From JAICLL01 sp035252155 (GTDB lineage Bacteria > Planctomycetota > Planctomycetia > Pirellulales > JAICIG01), in the NCBI GenBank assembly GCA_035252155.1, contig DATFDL010000070.1, positions 1-17,301 on the forward strand: 17,301 bases of DNA, written 5' to 3'. Below, one piece after another: positions 10,020-16,368 of this stretch. Made by a program: the position numbers and the translations under genes. The stretch's first letter is position 1. Each line of letters opens with the position of its first letter. The notes under the pieces are model-generated. The model made no database searches, was not told the origin of the DNA, and saw nothing but the letters and a program-made list of their open reading frames with translations.

Positions 10020-10106
10020 GTGGGGAATGCGCTCCGTGGCGTTCCGTGAGCTGCGAGTGGACGTCTTCCCGCCCTTCCCCGGAACGCCACAGAGGGCGTT
10101 TCCTAC
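10020..10106. repeat. Inverted pair of GT(A/G)G-hairpin units (REPIN-like), upstream of trmB
   Basis: The left unit (plus strand, 10020-10045) is GTGG, then GGAATGCG, loop CTCCGT and GGCGTTCC. The right unit (minus strand, 10106-10081) is GTAG, then GAAACGCC, loop CTCTGT and GGCGTTCC. The right stem has one mismatch; the left has one G-T wobble and one mismatch. The units face each other with the GT(A/G)G ends outermost and a 35-bp spacer. This is the layout of REPIN/BIME elements. Confidence 0.6.
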
Positions 10107-10118
10107 AGACCTTTGTGG

Positions 10119-10124
10119 TAGAAT
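10119..10124 (+). promoter_or_regulatory. Candidate extended -10 promoter of trmB
   Basis: TGG followed by TAGAAT resembles an extended -10 (TGnTATAAT). It lies 55 nt before the trmB start and just after the right end of the upstream hairpin pair. There is no recognisable -35. Confidence 0.35.
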
Positions 10125-10136
10125 TGCCTGCGTCCC

Positions 10137-10171
10137 CACCCCTGAACCCCGGTCTCTGACCTCCGATCCCC
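10137..10171 (-). repeat. Degenerate heptamer repeat just upstream of trmB
   Basis: The plus strand can be read as successive 7-mers (CACCCCT, GAACCCC, GGTCTCT, GACCTCC, GATCCCC). The GAACCCC copy is the reverse complement of the GGGTTC-type heptamer found at the 3' end of trmB. The phase is constant but the copies are degenerate. Confidence 0.4.
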
Positions 10172-10179
10172 TTCTATTT

Positions 10180-10860
10180 ATGCCACGCCGCGCCGTGCGA
10201 AAGATCGATCCGGGCCTCGACTTCTCGCGGCATCTTCGCAAATTCGACCAGTTGCCCGATCCCTGGCGAAGCGAGGCAATCTTCAATCGAGAAGCGCCGC
10301 TGGAGATTGAAGTCGGTAGCGGCAAAGGGCTGTTCCTCTTGTCGGCGGCTGCGGCGGCGCCGGAGCGCGACTTTTTGGGCATCGAGTTGGCTGGCAAATA
10401 TGCCCGGCTGGCGGCTTCGCGGTTGGCCAAACGCGGCCTGACGAACGCTTGCATCGTCGAAGCCGACGCACAGCGAGTAGTCCGCGAGCGGCTGCCCGAC
10501 GGCTCGCTTGCGGCGGTCCATGTCTACTTTCCCGATCCTTGGTGGAAAGCACGCCATAAAAAGCGGCGGATTATGACCGGCGCGTTTCTGGCCGATGTCG
10601 AGCGGACGCTGGCCACGGGCGGACGTCTGCATTTCTGGACGGATGTCGAAGAATACTTCGAGACGACACTCGAAATCGTGCGCGGGGCGACGGGCCTGGC
10701 AGGCCCCTTTGAAGTGCCCGAAAGGCCACCCGAGCACGACCTGGACTATCGCACCAACTTCGAGCGCCGCATGCGGCTATCGGGCGAGCCGGTCTATCGT
10801 GCGGAGTTTGAGAAGGGTTCAGGGTTCGGGGTCCAGGGTTCACTAACGCCGATGGCTTAA
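10180..10860 (+). CDS. trmB: tRNA (guanine-N7-)-methyltransferase
   Basis: This 226-residue SAM-dependent methyltransferase makes m7G46 in the tRNA variable loop. Evidence: the SAM-binding loop LEIEVGSGKGLFLL (41-54), DFLGIEL (64-70), the TrmB signature YFPDPWWKARHKKRR (116-130), TDVEEYF (154-160), and the late tRNA-binding motif RTNFERR (191-197). The start at ATG 10180 is chosen because family homology begins there; the frame is open upstream through repeats that do not look like protein. The final 14 or so residues (from about GSGFGVQG) are encoded by a heptamer array rather than family sequence, so the native C-terminus was probably near FEK. The core enzyme looks intact. Repeats bracket the gene on both sides. 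Confidence 0.94.
   Translation: MPRRAVRKIDPGLDFSRHLRKFDQLPDPWRSEAIFNREAPLEIEVGSGKGLFLLSAAAAAPERDFLGIELAGKYARLAASRLAKRGLTNACIVEADAQRVVRERLPDGSLAAVHVYFPDPWWKARHKKRRIMTGAFLADVERTLATGGRLHFWTDVEEYFETTLEIVRGATGLAGPFEVPERPPEHDLDYRTNFERRMRLSGEPVYRAEFEKGSGFGVQGSLTPMA
10815..10842 (+). repeat. Four tandem heptamers GGGTYCR inside the 3' end of trmB
   Basis: The copies are GGGTTCA, GGGTTCG, GGGTCCA and GGGTTCA, in perfect 7-bp phase. The array is read in the trmB frame as a Gly/Ser/Val/Phe tail, followed by a short stretch and the stop. Confidence 0.8.
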
Positions 10861-10880
10861 CCCGCATCGTGCACCGCGCT

Positions 10881-10951
10881 GTAGCCGACTTCGTGAGAAG
10901 TCGGGGGCCGTACCACCGAATGACGGCCAGAATTCTCACGAATTCTGCTAC
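10881..10951. repeat. REPIN-like inverted pair of GTAG hairpins with different but fully paired stems
   Basis: The left unit (plus strand) is GTAG (10881-10884), stem CCGACTTC/GAAGTCGG (10885-10892 and 10897-10904) and loop GTGA. The right unit (minus strand) is GTAG (10951-10948), stem CAGAATTC/GAATTCTG and the same GTGA loop. Both stems are perfect 8-bp pairs. A 23-bp spacer separates them. The pair begins 21 nt after the trmB stop. A 5' GTAG before a hairpin, in inverted pairs, is the known hallmark of REP sequences processed by RAYT transposases. Confidence 0.8.
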
Positions 10952-10983
10952 CCGACCAGGCGCTGTGTTCCCCGGACACGCGG

Positions 10984-11016
10984 AAAAAGCCCGCCGGTCC
11001 GAGGGACCGGCGGGCT
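10984..11016 (-). terminator. Intrinsic terminator of the Hsp20 gene
   Basis: There is a perfect 13-bp GC-rich stem (10988-11000 with 11004-11016) and a 3-nt loop. On the minus strand it is followed directly by TTTTT (10988-10984). It lies 31 bp past the Hsp20 stop, in the correct orientation. Confidence 0.9.
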
Positions 11017-11047
11017 CCGCGCCTCTTGAACACCGCAACTGTTCCGA

Positions 11048-11488
11048 TTAGCCGACCTGCACGGTGATCCGCTTGGGCTGGGCTTCGGGCAGCTTCGACA
11101 GCGTGACATACAATACGCCGTCACGCATCTCGGCTTTCACGTTTTCGGGATCGATCGATTCGGGCAGAGCGATCGTCCGCTCAAATTTGCCATAGCGCCG
11201 CTCGTTGTAGCGATACTGCCTGCCTTCTTCGGGCGCCTTACGCTCGCACTTCAGGTGCAGTTGGCCTTGATGAACCACCAACTCCAACTCTTCTTTGCTT
11301 ACGCCCGGAAGTTCAACTTCCAGGTGAACGCCCGCGTCGTCTTCCCACCAGGCCCACGGGGCCGAGCCATTGGCGCTGGCGCCGTTGTAGCTGGGGAAAA
11401 ACTCGTCGAACAGGCGATCGACGCCCGACAGAGCGAACTCAAGCCCCGGATTACGCGCACCACTCAACCGATTTCTCACAGTCAACAT
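11048..11488 (-). CDS. Hsp20/alpha-crystallin family small heat-shock protein
   Basis: This 146-residue ATP-independent holdase binds unfolding proteins in the cytoplasm. The alpha-crystallin domain spans about 46-134: WWEDDAGVHLEVELPGVSKEELEL, the YGKFERTIALPESID segment (99-113), and the family signature AEMRDGVLYVTL (119-130). A short tail with an I-x-V motif (I141-T-V143) is the usual site for oligomer contacts. The frame remains open upstream to 12184, but that extension is antisense to the protease gene and unlike protein. AGGAG (11496-11500) is 7 nt from ATG 11488 and only 1 nt from the ATG at 11494, so I chose 11488. A strong terminator follows. The upstream region has a possible sigma-54 site and hairpins. 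Confidence 0.94.
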   Translation of the reverse strand: MLTVRNRLSGARNPGLEFALSGVDRLFDEFFPSYNGASANGSAPWAWWEDDAGVHLEVELPGVSKEELELVVHQGQLHLKCERKAPEEGRQYRYNERRYGKFERTIALPESIDPENVKAEMRDGVLYVTLSKLPEAQPKRITVQVG

Positions 11489-11776
11489 TGCCATTCTCCT
11501 TTCGTACGTCAGGGTTGTTCGTACCTTACCGTTTATGTGAATCGGACAGGCTGCCAAAGCCTGCCGTGTCAGAATTGTCGTGCGGCATTGAGTAAAGCAA
11601 CGGCTATGCCGGATGCTGGCGGCCGGTTTGCCTGTAAGCAAGTTGCGCCCGAAGTGATTATTCTGCAAGAATATTGGACGATGGGGTAAAAACACGCGCG
11701 CGGCCGTCGCGCATTTGGGCCAGAAAATCCGCCTGCCAAATTGGCAATCGATTACAGACCTGGCAGTTGTGTTAGA
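11489..11776. promoter_or_regulatory. 288-bp divergent control region, hsp20 / serine protease
   Basis: There is no gene here. It holds a TTCGTAC direct repeat with an 18-nt period (11501-11507 and 11519-11525), a 6-bp hairpin CAGGCT/AGCCTG (11547-11563) in the presumed hsp20 leader, and a sigma-54-like GG-N10-GC motif (11597-11610, minus strand). It also holds a 15-bp palindrome, TATTCT-GCA-AGAATA (11659-11673). No CIRCE element was found. Confidence 0.45.
11597..11610 (-). promoter_or_regulatory. Possible sigma-54 promoter for hsp20
   Basis: The minus strand reads GGCATAGCCGTTGC followed by T. This has the invariant GG and GC at the required 10-nt spacing and matches the GGCA and TTGCT parts of the consensus. 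It would place transcription start about 95-100 nt before the ATG. Confidence 0.3.
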
Positions 11777-13147
11777 ATGTCTGGGATGGGCCTGATCCAA
11801 GTACTGCTCCGCTGCGCGGCCGGTTTTGCCTTGATCGTTTGCTGGGAAACCGCATCGGCAATCGCCCCGGCCAGCGACTTTAACGTGGCCGAGGCGCGCA
11901 AGGGCGTGGTCTTTGTGCGGCGGATCACGCCGGGCCGCGAAACGGCTCTTGGCTCCGGATTTCTCGTCTCGACCGACGGGGTGATCTACACCAGCCGCCA
12001 TGTGATCGAACCGACCGACTCCACTGCTCGCGGCACTCTGATTCTGGTGGGCGTGCCCTCGGCCGCCGATCCCGACGATCTCGACTGGTTCCCAGCCGCA
12101 GTCGCCTATCGTCCGCCCAAGGCCGAAAACCTCGATTTCGCGATACTGAAGATCACCGCCCGGCAGAGCTACGGGCCGTTTCATGCGCTACCGCTTTCTT
12201 ATGAAAAGCTCGAACTGGGAGCCAGCGTGGCAGTGATCGGTTATCCCTACATTCGCGAGAACGAAGCGGTGCTCTCATTCAACAAGGGCAGCATCTCGAG
12301 CACGCGCGTCCGTTTTAGCGGCAAGACGTATTATCAGACCGACGCCGCCGTGAACCACGGCAACTCGGGCGGCCCGCTCATCAACGGTGGCGGCGAAGCG
12401 GTGGGCATCGTCACGCTTAAGGAGATGAACGCCGAAAACGTCGGCTTTGCCTTATACCTGAGCGAGATTCGTGCGACCGCCGAAGCGGCCGCCCGGCATC
12501 TCGATGGCCTGCGATCGCCGATCGGCCCGGTCGATCCTCGCCACCTGAATTTGCCGGTCACCATCGGCCCACAGGCGGCAAACTGGGACGCCGGTGCGGG
12601 GCGGCCCCGCGACGAAGCCCGGCGGATCGTCATCGACAATCACGGCGGCACCTATTGGCTCACCAGCCGCGTGAGCTTGTCCGACAACTTTCAGCTCGTT
12701 GTGCCGTGCGCCGTCGAATACTTGCAAGGCTCGGCGACGGTCGGCGCGGAGCCGAGAAATCTGCGCAACATCTATGTGCGGTTCGGGGCGGACCCACAAT
12801 CGCCGGTTCCCCAAGGGGGCGGCTACCTGGTGCGGTTCAGCCATGCGGGCCTGACGCTCTATCGCGACGGCAAGTCCGTGAAAAGCGTCGCCCAGGGAAA
12901 CTCGCAGCAAAAGCCGCTCACGCTCTCGATCACCAAGCAATCCGGCGATTTCGAAATTGCGGTCGATGGCCGCGTGCTCTTGCAATGGCGCGACCCGCGG
13001 CCTTTGCCGGTGCGGCGGCCCTTTTCCATCGGCGGCTATTTGTCTCGGCTCTCGCTGGGCGAGGTGGCGGTGGTCGATCTCACCAAGAAGCCGCAGCCGA
13101 CCATGTCGGGCACGCAAGCGACGGCCGCCGCCAAGGCGGAACCGTGA
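11777..13147 (+). CDS. Secreted trypsin-like serine protease with C-terminal concanavalin-like domain
   Basis: The protein has 456 residues from ATG 11777. The signal peptide (GLIQVLLRCAAGFALIVCW, then ASA) is followed by an S1C/trypsin-like protease domain with the full triad: His75 in YTSRHVI, Asp120 in LDFAILKI and Ser197 in GNSGGPL. No PDZ domain follows, unlike DegP/HtrA. Instead residues 285-440 look like a concanavalin A-like (LamG/DUF1080-type) beta sandwich: NHGGTYWLTSRVSLSDNFQLVV, VDGRVLLQWRDP, and GGYLSRLSLGEVAVVDL. The likely site is the periplasm or cell surface, with the lectin-like domain targeting substrate. The upstream frame reaches TTG 11741. A TAGAAT box overlaps the first ATG, so the ATG at 11786 is an alternative start. 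The stop overlaps the next ATG by one base. Confidence 0.88.
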   Translation: MSGMGLIQVLLRCAAGFALIVCWETASAIAPASDFNVAEARKGVVFVRRITPGRETALGSGFLVSTDGVIYTSRHVIEPTDSTARGTLILVGVPSAADPDDLDWFPAAVAYRPPKAENLDFAILKITARQSYGPFHALPLSYEKLELGASVAVIGYPYIRENEAVLSFNKGSISSTRVRFSGKTYYQTDAAVNHGNSGGPLINGGGEAVGIVTLKEMNAENVGFALYLSEIRATAEAAARHLDGLRSPIGPVDPRHLNLPVTIGPQAANWDAGAGRPRDEARRIVIDNHGGTYWLTSRVSLSDNFQLVVPCAVEYLQGSATVGAEPRNLRNIYVRFGADPQSPVPQGGGYLVRFSHAGLTLYRDGKSVKSVAQGNSQQKPLTLSITKQSGDFEIAVDGRVLLQWRDPRPLPVRRPFSIGGYLSRLSLGEVAVVDLTKKPQPTMSGTQATAAAKAEP

Positions 13148-13446
13148 TGAAAGCGACCGAAGCTCAAATAAGTTATGATTTAGTCATGGAAGACGACATG
13201 GACTTCGTCGAAGGAACCTTTCGTCTTTCCGGCACAGGCTGGCAGGTATTCATCATAAGGAAATGGCCGATCTCAGCCACGGAATTTACGCAAGCGCAAT
13301 GGGCGAACGGGGTGAGAGGCGTTGTCGCTAGGGTGCCGGAATCATTTTCACTCAACAAAGAAGTAGTTGAGCGCACACTCGGCATGTGGCTCCAAGTGGA
13401 CTGCTGGCATCAAGTCGCGGGACCGGATTCAATGTCGCTTCGCTGA
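13147..13446 (+). CDS. 99-residue protein of unknown function
   Basis: The start codon shares a base with the protease stop (TGATG), with a GGCGG-type ribosome site about 7 nt upstream inside the protease gene. The protein has no signal peptide or membrane segment. It has an acidic N-terminal part (MEDDMDFVEG, 14-23), a Trp-containing middle (GTGWQVFIIRKWPIS), and a C-terminal GPDSMSLR. I do not recognise a family. It looks protein-like: five Trp, normal charge pattern and a length typical of a small single domain. The first 50 bp are richer in A and T than the neighbours. An ATG at residue 14 is an alternative start. It converges on the retropepsin-like gene 51 bp away. Confidence 0.6.
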   Translation: MKATEAQISYDLVMEDDMDFVEGTFRLSGTGWQVFIIRKWPISATEFTQAQWANGVRGVVARVPESFSLNKEVVERTLGMWLQVDCWHQVAGPDSMSLR

Positions 13447-13497
13447 TCCGCGGCGCGTCGTGAGGGCGGTAGCTCGCGGCAAAAGACCTGGCATCAA

Positions 13498-14145
13498 TCA
13501 TGGATTGAGCACGACTTCTCTGCTTGGGCCGCGAAATAGAACTTCCAGCGAGTTCAACACATCTCGTCCCAAAATCCGCTCATTGCCAATGAAATCCGCG
13601 TGCACTTGGCATGGATACTCGTTACCGTCCAAATACACGCGAACATTGAAACCGAGCGTTGTCGCCGAGCCGCCGGCGACGCCGCTCATCAAACCCGGAA
13701 TACCTTGAGCCGGATCAAGCTGCAAGGCTTGGCAGTCGGCCCAAGGCAGTGCGCTCGTGTCAGCCCCAGTGTCGGCGATTACCTGGCTGAGCACCACACC
13801 TGTCACGCCTTTGTGTCGACGGAACTCGGCGCGTATTACCGGCAGCGGCTCGCCGGCGTAGCTCGTATCGTAAGCAAAGCTCGCTCTGCGCATACGGTAG
13901 GGCCTGTCCTCATGACCGACGCAGATGACAAACGGATGCTGCGAGGCCTGTACTGCAGAATCAAAAACGGCCACAGGCCGAGCACCCGAAGCAACGATCC
14001 TGCCGTCGGCAAACCCGATCCATTGTCCTTTGTACGAAGCAAGAAGCTGGTCGCGAGCAGCCCAATAATCCGCTTCGTTCTTGCGCCAATCGGGATGCAC
14101 TTGCTTTGCAATTTCCGGCGGAAGTCCGTCAGCCAAGCTTTTCAT
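13498..14145 (-). CDS. Retropepsin-like aspartyl protease with N-terminal DUF5678-like domain
   Basis: This 215-residue protein has no signal peptide. Residues 26-80 (DYWAARDQLLASYKGQWIGFADGRIVASG...) resemble DUF5678. Residues 100-215 resemble a single-lobe retropepsin: catalytic DTGADTS (125-131, Asp125), GVAGGSATTLGF, and the late ILGRDVLN (191-198), with the Leu-Gly-Arg-Asp pattern that buttresses the active site. Retropepsin-type enzymes act as homodimers, each subunit giving one Asp. The target is unknown. ATG 14145 is preceded by AAAGGTGA at good distance. The gene lies 19 bp downstream of nagB, so co-transcription is likely, though the functions are not obviously linked. Confidence 0.85.
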   Translation of the reverse strand: MKSLADGLPPEIAKQVHPDWRKNEADYWAARDQLLASYKGQWIGFADGRIVASGARPVAVFDSAVQASQHPFVICVGHEDRPYRMRRASFAYDTSYAGEPLPVIRAEFRRHKGVTGVVLSQVIADTGADTSALPWADCQALQLDPAQGIPGLMSGVAGGSATTLGFNVRVYLDGNEYPCQVHADFIGNERILGRDVLNSLEVLFRGPSREVVLNP

Positions 14146-14164
14146 AAGTCACCTTTGGAAAAAC

Positions 14165-16075
14165 CTACACTGGCTCGCCGTTCCAACGAACGAAACCTTC
14201 CAGCGCAAAATACTCGGGCAGGCCCAGGCGGTTGTAGCTGTCGGCGGTGTGACGGTTGCGCTCTTCCGCGCGCTGCCAAAACTCGCGCTCGTCGGCGCCG
14301 GGGAACAGCGCCGTGTCTTTCTGCGATTCGTGCCGGAAGATCGCCTTCTTTTTCCGCACCAGGTCGCTGGGGCTGAGCGGCACCGCGATCTCGATCTCGT
14401 GCGGCGCCCATTCTTGCCACGCCCCGCGGTACAGCAAAGCTTCGGGCAGCGTCCCGCCCGCCGCTGCAATCTCCTTGAGCGCCAGAAAGATGGCCTCGGC
14501 GCACACGCGGTGCGTGCCGTGCGGGTCCGAGAGATCGCCGGCCACGTAGATCTGCTTCGGTCCGACGCGCTCGATCAGCTCGCGGATGATCCGTACATCG
14601 TCTGGGCCGACGGGGTTTTTGGCGATCGTGCCCGTGCGATAAAACGGCAGGTCGAGAAAGTGCAAATGCTCCTCGCGGCAGCCGCACACAATCGCGCCCG
14701 CCTTCGCCTCGCTCCAGCGAATCAGGGCCTTGATGGCCAACACGGCTTCGCTGTCGGGCTCGCCCGGCGCCTTGCTGGCCAGCGATTGCTGCACGCGCCG
14801 CTCGACCTCGAGCGACTTTTCCTGGTCGATGGCAAACCGCCGGTTGAATTCGGCCACCAGGCTGGCCGCCTGCTGCGCGTCGTGATCGAATACCGCGATA
14901 TTGCCGCTGGTCATGTAGGCCACGTGAACTTCATGCCCGTCTTCGACCAGCCGAATCAGCGTACCGCCCATGCTGATGACGTCGTCGTCGGGGTGCGGGC
15001 TGAAGCAGATGATTCGCTGCCGCTCGCGTCCGCCGGGGTGATATTCAATCGTGTCCATCATCCAACGAAACACATGATGGGCCACCCGTTGGGCCGGGCC
15101 GTGGTGTCGCAGCAACTGGTGCAAATTGTGTTCACGAAAATCGTTGTCGTCGAGCTTGAGCAGGGCCTTGCCGGTTTTTTCCGAAAGCCACAGCACTGCT
15201 TGTTTGATCAACCGATCCGACCAGATCACATTGCCCAAGACCCACGGTGTGGCCACGCCGGTCAGACCGCCGGCCGCCGCCTGATCGAGCAGAATGCTGG
15301 CCGAGGGATGGTCTCGCAAAAAGCTGGCGGGCACGCGGTCGCTCACCGGGCCCTCGGCCGCCTCGCGGATAATCGCGGCTTTGTGCTCGCCCAGGGCGAT
15401 CAAGATGATCCGCCGGGCCTCGAAGATCGTGCCCAGGCCCATGGTGATGGCCTGCTGCGGCACGTTCTCTTCGCTGAAAAAATCGCTGGCGGCGTCCCTA
15501 CGGGTGAGCGGGTCGAGCGTCGCCAGCCGAGTGCGGCTGTTGCGCACACTGAATGGCTCGTTGAAGCCGATATGCCCGTTACGGCCGATGCCGAGCAATT
15601 GCACGTCGATGCCGCCGGCCCGCTCGATGTCGTCTTCATAGCGGCGGCAGTAGTCGTCGATCTGCTCCAACGGCACGGTGCCGTCGGGAATATGAATCTG
15701 GTGCCGGGGGATGTTCACGTGGTCGAAAAAGTGCTCGAACATCCAGCGGTGATAGCTCTGCAGTTGGTCCGGCTGCAGTCCGTAGTACTCGTCGAGATTG
15801 AACGTGACCACGCCCGACAGATCGAGCCCTTCTTCGCGGTGCATGCGAATCAGCTCGCGATACACACCCACCGGCGTGCTGCCGGTGGGCAGGCCCAGCA
15901 CCGCTTTTTGACCGAAGGCGTTTCGTTCGCGAATCAGTGCGGCCAGCGAGTCGGCCACGTGCCGGGCCAGCTCGCGGTTCGACTCGAAGACGTAGCAGGG
16001 AGTTTGGGTGCCCGGTATCCGGCGGGCCGCCGGCGCGGCGACCACGGGCGCTCGCGGAGAAAGAGTTTGGCTCAA
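14165..16075 (-). CDS. nagB: Glucosamine-6-phosphate deaminase fused to a PIG-L-type deacetylase domain
   Basis: The protein has 636 residues from TTG 16075. The N-terminal NagB domain (about 25-290) has LGLPTGSTPVGVY (60-72), FNLDEYYGL with Asp95, and GIGRNGHIGFNEP with His168 and Glu173. It converts glucosamine-6-phosphate to fructose-6-phosphate and ammonia. The C-terminal domain (about 350-636) has the PIG-L zinc motifs PHPDDD (360-365) and HGTH (519-522), expected to deacetylate an N-acetylated sugar. The fusion could deacetylate and then deaminate amino-sugar phosphates; this is inference. Fusions of this length are known in Bacteroidetes and planctomycetes. The start is uncertain: the frame is open to TTG 16144, and GTG 16048 is also possible; no candidate has a good Shine-Dalgarno. 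Confidence 0.9.
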   Translation of the reverse strand: MSQTLSPRAPVVAAPAARRIPGTQTPCYVFESNRELARHVADSLAALIRERNAFGQKAVLGLPTGSTPVGVYRELIRMHREEGLDLSGVVTFNLDEYYGLQPDQLQSYHRWMFEHFFDHVNIPRHQIHIPDGTVPLEQIDDYCRRYEDDIERAGGIDVQLLGIGRNGHIGFNEPFSVRNSRTRLATLDPLTRRDAASDFFSEENVPQQAITMGLGTIFEARRIILIALGEHKAAIIREAAEGPVSDRVPASFLRDHPSASILLDQAAAGGLTGVATPWVLGNVIWSDRLIKQAVLWLSEKTGKALLKLDDNDFREHNLHQLLRHHGPAQRVAHHVFRWMMDTIEYHPGGRERQRIICFSPHPDDDVISMGGTLIRLVEDGHEVHVAYMTSGNIAVFDHDAQQAASLVAEFNRRFAIDQEKSLEVERRVQQSLASKAPGEPDSEAVLAIKALIRWSEAKAGAIVCGCREEHLHFLDLPFYRTGTIAKNPVGPDDVRIIRELIERVGPKQIYVAGDLSDPHGTHRVCAEAIFLALKEIAAAGGTLPEALLYRGAWQEWAPHEIEIAVPLSPSDLVRKKKAIFRHESQKDTALFPGADEREFWQRAEERNRHTADSYNRLGLPEYFALEGFVRWNGEPV

Positions 16076-16368
16076 GGCTGGCGGATGACGGTGGGACTCG
16101 ATGCGTTGATGTTCGAGCGCCAGTATGACCGAAAACGGCGGCAAAATCTATCGCACTCGATGCCGGAGCAGAAGGTCCGCAGGCCGGGGTCGCCCACGGT
16201 TGGAGGGCGTGGGCGTCCTGCGACAGTTGACCCCGACCACGCGGCGACGAGTCTCCGAAACCGCTGGACCCAAGTTGCTGTGCGGTCCGGACGCCTCGTC
16301 AGTTCCGATGTTCACCGTTAAAATTCTAGGAGGCTGGGCAAGGCACACCTCGATTTACCTGCGACAGC
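16076..16368. other. Divergent intergenic region, nagB / lipid kinase
   Basis: There is no gene unless nagB starts at 16144. It contains a perfect 8-bp hairpin, CGCCCACG/CGTGGGCG (16191-16198 and 16208-16215), enclosed by GGGGTC/GACCCC arms (16186-16191 and 16229-16234). A TAAAAT -10-like box lies at 16319-16324 before the kinase gene. AGGAGG at 16328-16333 is not followed by a usable start codon at normal spacing. Confidence 0.4.

Noticed and set aside
10027..10179. N-terminal extension of TrmB
   Set aside because: It is translated from REP-like and heptamer repeats; family homology starts at 10180.
11489..12184. Long upstream extension of the Hsp20 frame
   Set aside because: It is antisense to the protease gene, and Hsp20 homology and the ribosome site place the start at 11488.
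13174..13179. TATGAT box inside the start of the 99-residue gene
   Set aside because: It has no -35 and lies too close to the next ATG to serve it with a leader.
14081..16321. Open plus-strand frame of 746 codons opposite nagB
   Set aside because: It is a shadow caused by GC-rich codon bias; the minus strand has clear NagB and PIG-L motifs.
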